Below, one piece after another: positions 1 through 6,179 of a DNA stretch of 7,882 nt. The first letter of the stretch is position 1. Each line of letters opens with the position of its first letter. The translations under genes were made by a program, and so were the position numbers. Source of the DNA: Porphyromonadaceae bacterium (GTDB taxonomy: Bacteria; Bacteroidota; Bacteroidia; Bacteroidales; Paludibacteraceae); assembly GCA_905372135.1 (NCBI GenBank), contig CAJPNS010000086.1:1-7882 (forward strand), given 5' to 3'. The notes beneath the pieces were generated by a model, which was not told the DNA's origin, did not search any database, and saw only the letters and a program-made list of their open reading frames with translations.

Positions 1-681
1 GGTGGCAAGGACGATAGCGTGATTCGACGACGTATCGCTGTATACCGGCTCTATCTGTCCATTTTCTTTGCCTGTCCTATCGGGCAGAGCACAGTATATA
101 TCGTCGAGTGCTGCGGTAGTAAAGTTATTGTTGTAACACCATAACTCCTCCAACTGCGTACATCCGCTTACGTCGAGGCTGGTGAGAGTATTGGAGGAAC
201 AACGTAACGTCGTCAACTGCGTACATCCGCTTACATCAAGGCTGTTGAGTTTATTTTCACAACACCATAACTTCTTCAACTGCGTATTGTTCGACACGTC
301 GAGGCTGCTAAGCAGATTGTCTCGACAACTTAAACTTTCCAACTCCGTATTGTGCGACGGGTCGAGGGCGGTAAGGTTCGCTCCGTTATCGCTGCAAATG
401 AAGTCCGTTATATCGCCGTAGATGGTCATAGTGGTGCCGTCGGCGGTGTAGGTGGCAGTGCCTGTCCAAGAGGTGCCGACGGTGATGTCTTGCGTATTGC
501 TACCGCTTACGATACGTACGGGAGTACCCTCAGCGGCTGCACAGAAACGAAGGCTTATATGCGCTCCGTCGTTGACGGTAAGGGTGATATAACGACTCAT
601 GTTTACTGTCTGTGCCATAGCTGTGGAGGCACTTGTGAGAAGCCCTACTGTGAGGGCGAATAATAAAAATAATTTTCTCAT
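1..681 (-). CDS. Secreted leucine-rich-repeat protein, N-terminal part (runs off left edge)
   Basis: The frame is open without a stop from the ATG at 681 to the left edge, giving 227 residues; the C-terminus lies outside. Residues 1-23 form a signal peptide: MRK, a hydrophobic core, then an AMA-Q cleavage site. Residues 25-95 are a Thr/Ser/Gly-rich beta-type lead-in. Residues 103-186 hold four 21-residue LRRs of the pattern LxxLxCxxNxLxSLDVSxxTxL, with LDxS at 106, 127, 148 and 169. This Cys-containing LRR type is common in exported Bacteroidetes proteins, including internalin-like proteins of Porphyromonas. Such proteins usually act at the cell surface in adhesion or ligand binding, and many end in a type IX secretion sorting domain, which cannot be seen here. 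The start is supported by the signal peptide and by a -7 box about 33 nt upstream. The specific function is unknown. Confidence 0.85.
   Translation of the reverse strand, partial: MRKLFLLFALTVGLLTSASTAMAQTVNMSRYITLTVNDGAHISLRFCAAAEGTPVRIVSGSNTQDITVGTSWTGTATYTADGTTMTIYGDITDFICSDNGANLTALDPSHNTELESLSCRDNLLSSLDVSNNTQLKKLWCCENKLNSLDVSGCTQLTTLRCSSNTLTSLDVSGCTQLEELWCYNNNFTTAALDDIYCALPDRTGKENGQIEPVYSDTSSNHAIVLAT
124..375 (-). repeat. Four in-frame 63-bp tandem repeats encoding LRR units
   Basis: The motif CAACTGCGTA (CAACTCCGTA in the last copy) recurs at 151, 214, 277 and 340, exactly 63 bp apart. Each period encodes one 21-residue LRR. Units 1 and 2 also share the following CATCCGCTTAC, so they are closer to each other than to the outer copies. 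The repeats are similar enough at DNA level for unit number to change by slippage or recombination without breaking the frame. Confidence 0.85.
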
Positions 682-714
682 ACTATTTATATTTTTGTTG
701 GTTATACTTGAATG

Positions 715-722
715 CAAAGGTA
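715..722 (-). promoter_or_regulatory. Bacteroidetes -7 promoter box for the LRR protein gene
   Basis: The minus strand reads TACCTTTG, a full match to the TAnnTTTG -7 consensus of the primary sigma factor of Bacteroidetes. It lies about 33 nt upstream of the ATG, implying a leader of roughly 25-30 nt. No clear -33 TTTG element is visible. Confidence 0.6.
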
Positions 723-798
723 ATGTTTTTTTTTAAATTGTTTAATCGTGTAAGCGTTTAATTGGGTTTAGTGGTTAGGAATTAGAAATTAGGTTTTA

Positions 799-866
799 GG
801 GGGGTGTACTTGCCCGAAAAACAGTGATTTGTCGTACAAAGAGAGGGCATATACGATACACCCTCT
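799..866. other. Long-range two-stem inverted repeat in the LRR-HU spacer
   Basis: GGGTGTA at 802-808 pairs with TACACCC at 857-863. Nested inside, TGCCC at 811-815 pairs with GGGCA at 845-849. The outer stem can extend to 799/866 with G-U wobbles. There is no T-run directly after either side, so it is not a standard terminator. It lies downstream of the HU gene stop and could be a 3'-UTR structure or part of a small RNA. No -7 box pointing into it was found. The rest of 682-928 shows only the promoter of the LRR gene. Confidence 0.4.
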
Positions 867-928
867 ACTTCCAATCGGTCGCCTTAAAGTAAGACAATCT
901 CATTCTGCTTTATCCTATACGGATAGCA

Positions 929-1345
929 TCAATCTTTTTTCTTAGGCTTCTTCTGTGCTTCAGGGTCGTACACGACACGTTGTACCTGAGCCGCCTTTTC
1001 GCGTAGCTCTTTACGAGGAAAGAACTGTATACGAGGCACCTTAAGCGTCGAGGCATTGACCTCCTCTTTTTTCAACATGTGTTTACCCGTCGAAACGAGT
1101 TTGAACGAGCCCAAATCTGCGAAGTCTACCATATGACCTGCAAACATCTCGTTACGAAGTACTTCTGCAAGAGCTGTGATACACGACCGCACGTCGGAGC
1201 GCGAAAGAGAGGTCATACTCGTGATGTAATCTTCTACCTGCTTGGTAGAAATCTTGTCTTGCGGTGCGGGTGCAGCATAGTAAATCTTCTCACCCTTGTG
1301 CTTTCCGATATGAGCCACGGACTGCTTAATGTTATACGTAATCAT
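929..1345 (-). CDS. HU-family DNA-binding protein (Bacteroidetes HU-related type)
   Basis: This 138-residue protein fits the Bacteroidetes HU-related group (HU-HIG / HU_rel type) rather than classical HU of about 90 residues. An N-terminal beta segment (1-25) is followed by a helical region (33-66: STKQVEDYI, then DVRSCITALAEVL). Next comes the HU-like turn and arm GHMVDFADLGSFKL (70-83), which matches the usual GxxVxLxxLGxF pattern. Residues 98-112 (STLKVPRIQFFPRKE) correspond to the strand that follows the DNA-binding arm. The tail 125-138 is basic (KKPKKKD) and probably contacts DNA. Family members bind DNA with little sequence specificity and shape the nucleoid; the role here is inferred from the family. 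It is a single gene, divergent from the serine protease gene across a repeat-filled spacer. Confidence 0.85.
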   Translation of the reverse strand: MITYNIKQSVAHIGKHKGEKIYYAAPAPQDKISTKQVEDYITSMTSLSRSDVRSCITALAEVLRNEMFAGHMVDFADLGSFKLVSTGKHMLKKEEVNASTLKVPRIQFFPRKELREKAAQVQRVVYDPEAQKKPKKKD

Positions 1346-1389
1346 ACTGCTGTAAGATTAAAAGATTAATATTAATAAATTATTACAAT

Positions 1390-1403
1390 ACCTCTTTCGA
1401 GGC
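1390..1403 (-). promoter_or_regulatory. GNRA-tetraloop hairpin in the presumed HU mRNA leader
   Basis: The minus strand reads GCCTC-GAAA-GAGGT, a 5-bp stem (the outermost pair is G-U) closed by a GAAA tetraloop. It starts about 45 nt upstream of the HU start codon and falls within the leader implied by the -7 box at 1448-1455. GNRA loops are unusually stable and can dock with receptors. A regulatory role is inferred only. Confidence 0.35.
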
Positions 1404-1447
1404 GGTTATTATACTATATAATATATTATCATTAGATATTTCAATGG

Positions 1448-1455
1448 CAAAGATA
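1448..1455 (-). promoter_or_regulatory. Candidate -7 promoter box for the HU-family gene
   Basis: The minus strand reads TATCTTTG, matching TAnnTTTG. Transcription would begin near 1441 and give a leader of about 95 nt. No -33 element is evident, and chance matches are possible in such AT-rich sequence. Confidence 0.45.
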
Positions 1456-1520
1456 ATAAAAAAAAATATACTTGTATCGTTTTTCCGAAAAAAATTATAT
1501 TTATAATAAAAAAAAATCGT

Positions 1521-1750
1521 ACTATAAGTCGAATAGTTGTCGCACAGTAAGGAAGACAGTCGTCGCATAGTAAGGACGACAGTTGTCGTACAGTAAGGAC
1601 GACACTCGTCGTACAGTAAGGACGACACTCGTCGAACAGTAAGGACGACAGTCGTCATATAGTAAGGACGACAGTCGTCGTACAGTAAGGACGACAGTTG
1701 TCGCACAGTAAGGACAATAGTTATCGTACAGTAAGTCGGATTAGTATATA
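1521..1750. repeat. 23-bp palindromic tandem repeat array, eight good units plus two diverged edge units
   Basis: Units start every 23 bp at 1521, 1544, 1567, 1590, 1613, 1636, 1659, 1682, 1705 and 1728. The typical unit starts ACAGTAAGGAC and continues GACAGTCGTCGT. The eight core units (1544-1727) differ at few positions; the first and last units are diverged, and both read AAGTCG where the core reads AAGGACG. Inside each core unit GACGA-CAG-TCGTC forms a 5-bp palindrome with a 3-nt centre. It is perfect in the units at 1590, 1613, 1636 and 1659, has a G-T wobble at 1567 and 1682, and one mismatch at 1544 and 1705. There are no unique spacers, so this is not CRISPR. Because 23 is not a multiple of three, the array does not look coding. 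Confidence 0.9.
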
Positions 1751-1797
1751 ATATAATATATCGAAATGTGGTGATTATCGGCATAATGTATTTTCAA

Positions 1798-1824
1798 AAA
1801 CGATGTTTAAAAATCACGTCGTTT
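1798..1824. repeat. Imperfect inverted repeat upstream of the protease promoter
   Basis: AAACGATGT at 1798-1806 mirrors ACGTCGTTT at 1816-1824 with one mismatch and a 9-nt AT-rich centre. It ends 17 bp before the -7 box, around the position of the -33 element. That placement would suit a repressor or activator site, but no regulator is identified. Confidence 0.35.
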
Positions 1825-1841
1825 ATAAAGCATTTTTTTAC

Positions 1842-1849
1842 TAACTTTG
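1842..1849 (+). promoter_or_regulatory. Bacteroidetes -7 promoter box for the serine protease gene
   Basis: TAACTTTG matches the TAnnTTTG consensus exactly. It lies 56 nt before the ATG at 1906, implying a leader of about 50 nt. The same octamer is used by the convergent exported-protein gene (5170-5177, minus). No good -33 TTTG is seen. Confidence 0.6.
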
Positions 1850-1905
1850 CTCCGAAAATATCGAAAAAATTATTTTAATCTAACCAAATAAATTATACCA
1901 AGAGT

Positions 1906-3555
1906 ATGAGAAAAGTTTACAGTTTATTAGTGGTGCTTTTGCTTGCAATGTCGATACAGGCACAAAACGAACTTAGGCGAAAAGTAGTAGTCGTACGACC
2001 TGTTTTATACGATAGCAGCGTCGATTTCTTGCTTGGATTTAGCGATTTGCTAATGAAAGAGGGTTATAAAGAAGCGGCACGCTTTCTGAAAGACTACGCA
2101 AAGGGCGGTTTCGGTACAGGTTTTGTCTATGCCGACAGCGTTACGGGGAAAAAATATGTAATCACCAATCGGCACGTTGTGGCACTGGCACAAAGTGTTA
2201 CGATAGAGTTTCGAGACAACGAACGCAACGTTTCGTCGTACAAAGACTGCCCCGTGGCGATAGTGGACGAAGATATCGATTTGGCAGCAATAGCTCTTCC
2301 CGACAACGTAACGGTAGGGTCGTTGCGTTTTGCAGATGAGACACCTACGGAAGGGCGCGATGTCTTTACGGCAGGCTATCCCGGGCTTGGCGATAACCCT
2401 TCGTGGCAGTTTGGTAAGGGGATAGTTTCCAATGCACATTTTTACGACGAAGAGTTATCGAAAGTGGGAGGAAACACTATCTTAATACAACATACCGCTC
2501 AGATAGACGCAGGCAGTTCGGGCAGCCCTTTGCTCATACAGTCGGCGACAGACAAGAACGAATATCTGGTAGCGGGTATCAATACGTGGAAGGCATACGC
2601 ACGCGAAAATGCGAATTTCGCCATACCGACATCAGATATCAGAGTTTTTTGCGAAAAATACTTATCGTCGGCACACATAGCGAAAGACAATATACGGCAA
2701 CGAGCCGAAACTTTTGTCGGTCTTGCCGAGCAAGATTATAAAGAGATAGTGCCATTTATTGCTTACGATTATATCGCGAGTGTAGCTCCGAGTCAGTTCG
2801 ACAGTTGGTACAAATCGTTCCCTTCGAACGTACGAAAAGATATCATGCAGCAGTTTAGAAACAATCCGATAGAGGGGGTACGTATGGCTCTGGCTTATGC
2901 CGTACGTGAGAAAATGAGGACAAAGAAAATATCGATAGAACCCATCGACAACAATTCGGACAGTAACACCGCAGAGACTGCTGAGGTAGCAATGAAATAC
3001 AACGGCAAACCTGCTACAAGCAAATGGATAAAAGAGCAAGGTCAATGGCGATTGACCGAATTGTCGTTTTTCCGCCCGAAATCGTATTTGTCACAGAGTA
3101 TAATAGACAAAGATTACATTCATGGCAATACTTTATCTTTTTCATATACACACAATCTGCTGAATATCGGTAAGCCTATGGTATCGATGTTTGGAGTGTC
3201 GTACAATTATATGTTTAATGCGTTTGTCGTTGCCGAAATAAATTTTAAAAAGGGTAAAACCTTTTTACCTGAATCGGGTGAACGATATAAGATGGATATA
3301 GCAGGTTTATCGATAGGCGGTCAACTTCCGTTGGCTCTCGGCAAATGGCGATTAGTTCCATATCTTGGAGCATATTACAAGATGGCAATAGGAGACGTTT
3401 TTAGAGATTATATCGGACTTTCTTGGGGTGCCGACTTGGTATATCCGTTGGGTCAGGTAGCCGGTGTTTTTGTGGGAGTACGATACAATACTATACCCTA
3501 CATTCCCGGACGTTTCAATCTGAATCAAGAGTTATACTTAGGATTTGCCCTATAG
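1906..3555 (+). CDS. Exported trypsin-like serine protease with C-terminal outer-membrane barrel-like domain
   Basis: This is a 549-residue protein. Residues 1-20 are a signal peptide (MRK, Leu/Val core, ending IQAQ). Residues 68-255 are a trypsin-like domain (Trypsin_2/V8 style) with a complete apparent triad: H90 in ITNRHVV, D125 in DIDLAAI and S205 in GSSGSPLL. Other hallmarks are GTGFVY (70-75), TAGYPG (155-160) and the substrate-binding strand VAGINTW (222-228). No PDZ domain follows, unlike HtrA/Deg proteases. Residues 262-390 run from helices into strands and end in WIKEQGQWRLTELSFF, reminiscent of an NTF2-like fold (uncertain). Residues 405-549 contain about eight amphipathic, aromatic-rich strands and end in ELYLGFAL, consistent with a small eight-stranded outer-membrane barrel. 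If so, the protease would hang in the periplasm from its own anchor. Substrates are unknown. The start is fixed by the signal peptide and the -7 box. Confidence 0.85.
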   Translation: MRKVYSLLVVLLLAMSIQAQNELRRKVVVVRPVLYDSSVDFLLGFSDLLMKEGYKEAARFLKDYAKGGFGTGFVYADSVTGKKYVITNRHVVALAQSVTIEFRDNERNVSSYKDCPVAIVDEDIDLAAIALPDNVTVGSLRFADETPTEGRDVFTAGYPGLGDNPSWQFGKGIVSNAHFYDEELSKVGGNTILIQHTAQIDAGSSGSPLLIQSATDKNEYLVAGINTWKAYARENANFAIPTSDIRVFCEKYLSSAHIAKDNIRQRAETFVGLAEQDYKEIVPFIAYDYIASVAPSQFDSWYKSFPSNVRKDIMQQFRNNPIEGVRMALAYAVREKMRTKKISIEPIDNNSDSNTAETAEVAMKYNGKPATSKWIKEQGQWRLTELSFFRPKSYLSQSIIDKDYIHGNTLSFSYTHNLLNIGKPMVSMFGVSYNYMFNAFVVAEINFKKGKTFLPESGERYKMDIAGLSIGGQLPLALGKWRLVPYLGAYYKMAIGDVFRDYIGLSWGADLVYPLGQVAGVFVGVRYNTIPYIPGRFNLNQELYLGFAL

Positions 3556-3584
3556 TAATTTATAGAGCGATATTATAAAAAAAC

Positions 3585-3613
3585 AAGGTCGAGACTCGTA
3601 GTACCTCGACCTT
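3585..3613. terminator. Bidirectional intrinsic terminator between convergent genes
   Basis: AAGGTCGAG at 3585-3593 pairs with CTCGACCTT at 3605-3613 in a 9-bp stem. The 11-nt loop can pair further (ACT with AGT). On the plus strand it is followed by TTGTATTTT; on the minus strand it is followed by a run of seven T (complement of 3577-3583). It lies 30 nt after the protease stop and 42 nt after the stop of the convergent gene, so it can serve both. A second small palindrome, CTGAC-GAC-GTCAG (3633-3645), sits on the side of the minus-strand gene. Confidence 0.8.
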
Positions 3614-3654
3614 TGTATTTTCGATGATACGTCTGACGACGTCAGCTACTTATA

Positions 3655-5112
3655 TTAAGGCAGATTGGTGAAGCTAATGACTTTTTTTGATGAAAACCCG
3701 AGTACCCAATTGCCATTGTCGTTTATGAAAGATAGCGCCGGACTAAGTGCCATTTTTTTGTCTTTGTATGTCGTAAGTGTGGTCTTCGTGGCTTTGCCTT
3801 CGGCAGAGATTTTTACGCAGTTTGTCACCAACTTACCCGACGAGCCTGTAAAATACGTACTAACTTTGGCTTTCGGCACTATTTTCTCCGACAAATCGTC
3901 GTCGTTACTGCTCGCATTATAAACCGCATAGAAATCATTGCCCTTAGCGAAGAACAACGGGCGTTCAAACGTTATCTTATCCATTATCACTCTTGCAACA
4001 TTTTCAGACGTTATACTGAAAACAACACCTTTTGATATCATTCTCGAATAAACTATTTTAGAAGCACCGGAGTCTATGCATACGGCGTAGAAATTTTTAT
4101 CGTGCAGATAGTAGCTCATCCATACCATGTTCATACTATAACTTGACTCAACCAAAACACTCGCATTGCTGACAGCTACTACAAAATTACCGTTGTCGAG
4201 CTTGGAGATATTCCTTATCTTCCAATTAGTAGTTTTATCGGTCGTATAATCGAAAGAGACGTTTCCCATTACGGCACCGGTAACGACATTGTATTTCATA
4301 CACTTCAATTTCAGATGATTGCTGTAGGCGATAAACAACGTGCTGTCGTCGACTATATAGCTCTCTATATTATCGACATTCTCGATATCGGCAAATTCGC
4401 TGCGGTCTATCAATGTTTTGGTGCTTACTCCTTTCTCCGATGCTGTTATGAGAGTTATTTTTGTCTGCTTATCGGAAACCTTGTAATATATATACGTACT
4501 GCCGTTATCTGCTATTTGGTATTGTAGAATAGTTCCTTTGTTTTTGTCCATTGCCGTTAGTATGCTTTGCTCCCATAGCCGTGAGAGTTTGGAGTCGAAT
4601 ACGACTATTTTATTATCGACCTCTTTTTTATTTTCGGTTGACGACTTTATTATTAATGCTATTTTCGATTTGTCGCCGCTCTGTATTACTATTTCTTGAA
4701 ATGTTTTTTTACCCGACGAGGTGCAAAGTAGCTTATCTGCCGTCTCTTCGAGGGTATTAGGATCCAAACGTTTGTACCTTACTCCCTCTTTATCTGAGTA
4801 GAAAGCATACAGATAGTCTCCCAATACAGTCAAATTCAATAAAGAGTACGATGGTATCTTTATAGGTTCTTTTGTTTGGGCGATTTTGTTGTTTTGGTTG
4901 TCGGTAGCAAAGATACTCAGTTTATTAAGACTCACTGCCATTATTCCGTGCGAATAGTAGTCGGTCTCGAAATAGTTTTTCCCGTTTATCGAACCAATAT
5001 AGCGCCCGAATGTACCTATATGGTCGAAATTGTATGTGGCAGACCATTTAAGCGGCTGCGCCGACAAAGAGGCAGATAAAGCCAATAATGCAATAAAGAT
5101 AAACTTTCTCAT
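3655..5112 (-). CDS. Large exported protein of unknown function, beta-rich
   Basis: The product has 485 residues. It opens with a clear signal peptide, MRKFIFIALLALSASLSAQ, with cleavage likely after SAQ or just before it. The rest is rich in short beta strands that alternate with Gly/Asn/Asp turns, such as LLNLTVLGDYLYAFYSD, KIVVFDSKLSRLWEQ, NGNFVVAVSN and NDNGNWVLGFSS. This texture is seen in beta-propeller-like periplasmic or surface proteins, but blades cannot be counted confidently. No catalytic motif, lipobox, membrane helix or type IX sorting domain was recognised. A longer frame starts at 5172, but that ATG lies inside the -7 box at 5170-5177, while the ATG at 5112 has a good ribosome-binding site and places the signal peptide at the N-terminus. 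The gene converges on the protease gene and shares its terminator; a functional link is unproven. Confidence 0.8.
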   Translation of the reverse strand: MRKFIFIALLALSASLSAQPLKWSATYNFDHIGTFGRYIGSINGKNYFETDYYSHGIMAVSLNKLSIFATDNQNNKIAQTKEPIKIPSYSLLNLTVLGDYLYAFYSDKEGVRYKRLDPNTLEETADKLLCTSSGKKTFQEIVIQSGDKSKIALIIKSSTENKKEVDNKIVVFDSKLSRLWEQSILTAMDKNKGTILQYQIADNGSTYIYYKVSDKQTKITLITASEKGVSTKTLIDRSEFADIENVDNIESYIVDDSTLFIAYSNHLKLKCMKYNVVTGAVMGNVSFDYTTDKTTNWKIRNISKLDNGNFVVAVSNASVLVESSYSMNMVWMSYYLHDKNFYAVCIDSGASKIVYSRMISKGVVFSITSENVARVIMDKITFERPLFFAKGNDFYAVYNASSNDDDLSEKIVPKAKVSTYFTGSSGKLVTNCVKISAEGKATKTTLTTYKDKKMALSPALSFINDNGNWVLGFSSKKVISFTNLP

Positions 5113-5118
5113 ATAAAT

Positions 5119-5124
5119 CTCCTT
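5119..5124 (-). promoter_or_regulatory. Ribosome-binding site deciding the start at 5112
   Basis: The minus strand reads AAGGAG, then a 6-nt spacer ATTTAT, then ATG. A strong Shine-Dalgarno site is the exception in Bacteroidetes. It favours this start over the upstream ATG at 5172. Confidence 0.7.
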
Positions 5125-5142
5125 TTTTATGTTTATAATAAA

Positions 5143-5178
5143 ATAACTTTGTATTAGTAACGAGTGCCACAAAGTTAT
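5143..5178. repeat. Perfect 10-bp inverted repeat carrying opposed -7 boxes
   Basis: ATAACTTTGT at 5143-5152 is the exact reverse complement of ACAAAGTTAT at 5169-5178, with a 16-nt spacer between them. Each arm contains TAACTTTG, so a -7 box faces inward on each strand (plus 5144-5151, minus 5170-5177). The minus-strand box serves the exported-protein gene. The plus-strand box points at no visible gene. The repeat may be an operator, a leader hairpin or a pair of converging promoters. Confidence 0.6.
5170..5177 (-). promoter_or_regulatory. Bacteroidetes -7 promoter box for the exported-protein gene
   Basis: The minus strand reads TAACTTTG, an exact match to TAnnTTTG, 57 nt before the ATG at 5112. 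The implied leader is about 50 nt, like that of the convergent protease gene. It overlaps the alternative ATG at 5172, which rules out translation from there if this promoter is used. Confidence 0.6.
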
Positions 5179-5316
5179 AATATTTTTTCTAAAAAAGGAG
5201 AGCTTTTTGCAGAAAAAATGCCTTACTTCTTATTTTAGTTTTTCGAGAGGCGTTTTTCGAGTGTTATCGGATAGACACACGAAAGCCCCTTTTGGCGATT
5301 GTACGCTTCGAGGCAA

Positions 5317-6141
5317 TCAATACTTAGGCGTGAAGTTGCGTAGATAGACGACGAGTCCGCCGCCGACGTTGTGTTGCAAGGTGGCAAACGATAGGTTGTT
5401 GGCGTGCCACGCCTGTAGGTTGAGCGAGTGCTGGAGTTTGAAGATGATGCCTTTCCACATAACGGTAAATTCGAGGCGGTTGCGTATGGCAAGTCTGTTG
5501 TGAAACGACGCAAAGTGCAGTGCTTCATCGAGCTTTCGGGTAGTGTATTCGTAGTACAAAGCGCCGTATTCGGGTACGAACATACCGCCGACGATAGCCG
5601 TACGAAGATGGTCCGACAGCCCGAAGACTACTCTGCCCCACCGCTTATGGAAAGTTGCCTCTGCGTCGAGCCATAGGGTGAGCATAGCGTCGAGCGAGGC
5701 TGTGTTGTTTACGTTGCGAGAATTGCTCTTCAGTGCGAGGTCTACCGACGGTAGCCCGCCAATCAATATCGACGCCCGACGATTGCTCCACCGATACCCC
5801 ACTCCAAGCCCAAGCTCGCCGCCAAGGTACGACATTGCAGCGGTAGCAGGGAGGTTCACCGTATTGCCATAAGCGACTGAATTGATATTGCGAAGGTAAA
5901 GACTCGGCTTCACAACGAAGAGGTTTGTTACCTCAAGCGAAAGGTTACGACCGAAATAGTCGATATTCGAAAGGTAGGCATCTCGCAGCCACAACTGCCC
6001 GTACGATAGCGTATAAGAGCGTATAGTGTACGGCGAAAAATCGGAAGCATCGTAGCATACGAGAGTGTCGGCTTCGGCAGCGCTCAAGGTAGGCAATATG
6101 AGCAAGACGACGGCATACAGGCACAACAAATTTTTCTTCAT
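5317..6141 (-). CDS. DUF3316-like exported envelope protein
   Basis: This 274-residue protein has a signal peptide at 1-24 (MKK, hydrophobic core, cleavage near SAAEA-D). Remembered features of the Bacteroidetes DUF3316 family are visible: DAYLSNIDYFGRNLSLE (54-70), a beta-rich middle with GGELGLGVGYRW (107-118), and GGMFVPEYGALYYEY (185-199) followed by a His/Phe-rich segment (209-215). Strands repeat to the C-terminus, ending GGGLVVYLRNF, and the whole suggests an outer-membrane beta-barrel-like protein. Family function is unknown to me. It lies 38 nt downstream of the PurL-derived frame on the same strand, so it is probably co-transcribed with it and yidC. A near-match to a -7 box (TAACTTTT, 6150-6157) is too close to the ATG to be convincing. 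No Shine-Dalgarno site is visible. Confidence 0.75.
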   Translation of the reverse strand: MKKNLLCLYAVVLLILPTLSAAEADTLVCYDASDFSPYTIRSYTLSYGQLWLRDAYLSNIDYFGRNLSLEVTNLFVVKPSLYLRNINSVAYGNTVNLPATAAMSYLGGELGLGVGYRWSNRRASILIGGLPSVDLALKSNSRNVNNTASLDAMLTLWLDAEATFHKRWGRVVFGLSDHLRTAIVGGMFVPEYGALYYEYTTRKLDEALHFASFHNRLAIRNRLEFTVMWKGIIFKLQHSLNLQAWHANNLSFATLQHNVGGGLVVYLRNFTPKY

Positions 6142-6179
6142 AACGCAGTAAAAGTTATCGTATCGGTAACGACGATATA

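Larger units (their letters stand above)
1346..1905. other. 560-bp divergent intergenic region between the HU and protease genes
   Basis: No convincing gene lies here. The region is AT-rich at both ends and holds, from left to right: a GNRA-loop hairpin in the presumed HU leader (1390-1403), a 12-bp AT palindrome ATAATATATTAT (1418-1429), a minus-strand -7 box (1448-1455), poly-A stretches, the 23-bp tandem array (1521-1750), an imperfect inverted repeat (1798-1824) and a plus-strand -7 box (1842-1849). A 133-codon minus-strand frame crosses the array, but its product is low-complexity translated repeat. Confidence 0.8.

Noticed and set aside
182..663. Two overlapping plus-strand open frames near the left edge
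   Set aside because: They lie antisense to the LRR protein gene, whose signal peptide, LRR periodicity and promoter are clear.
911..925. Small hairpin TATCC-TATAC-GGATA just after the HU gene stop as a terminator
   Set aside because: The stem is only 5 bp and AT-rich, and no T-run follows on the minus strand.
1521..1750. CRISPR array
   Set aside because: Units are contiguous 23-bp copies with no unique spacers, and no cas gene is present.
1383..1784. 133-codon minus-strand open frame across the intergenic repeats
   Set aside because: Its product is mostly the translation of the 23-bp array and of AT-rich tracts, with no homology, no signal peptide and no ribosome-binding site. The 23-bp unit length shifts frame at every copy.
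5113..5172. N-terminal extension of the exported-protein gene to the ATG at 5172
   Set aside because: That ATG falls within the -7 box, the extension would bury the signal peptide at residue 21, and the ATG at 5112 has a good AAGGAG site.
5285..5296. Terminator hairpin after the DUF3316 gene (GCC...GGC)
   Set aside because: The stem is about 3 bp and the following T-run is short; nothing in 5179-5316 reaches the standard of the terminator at 3585-3613.
5235..5528. 97-codon minus-strand open frame overlapping the end of the DUF3316 gene
   Set aside because: It is a different frame of the same strand over the DUF3316 coding region, with Ser/Thr/Arg-rich shadow composition.
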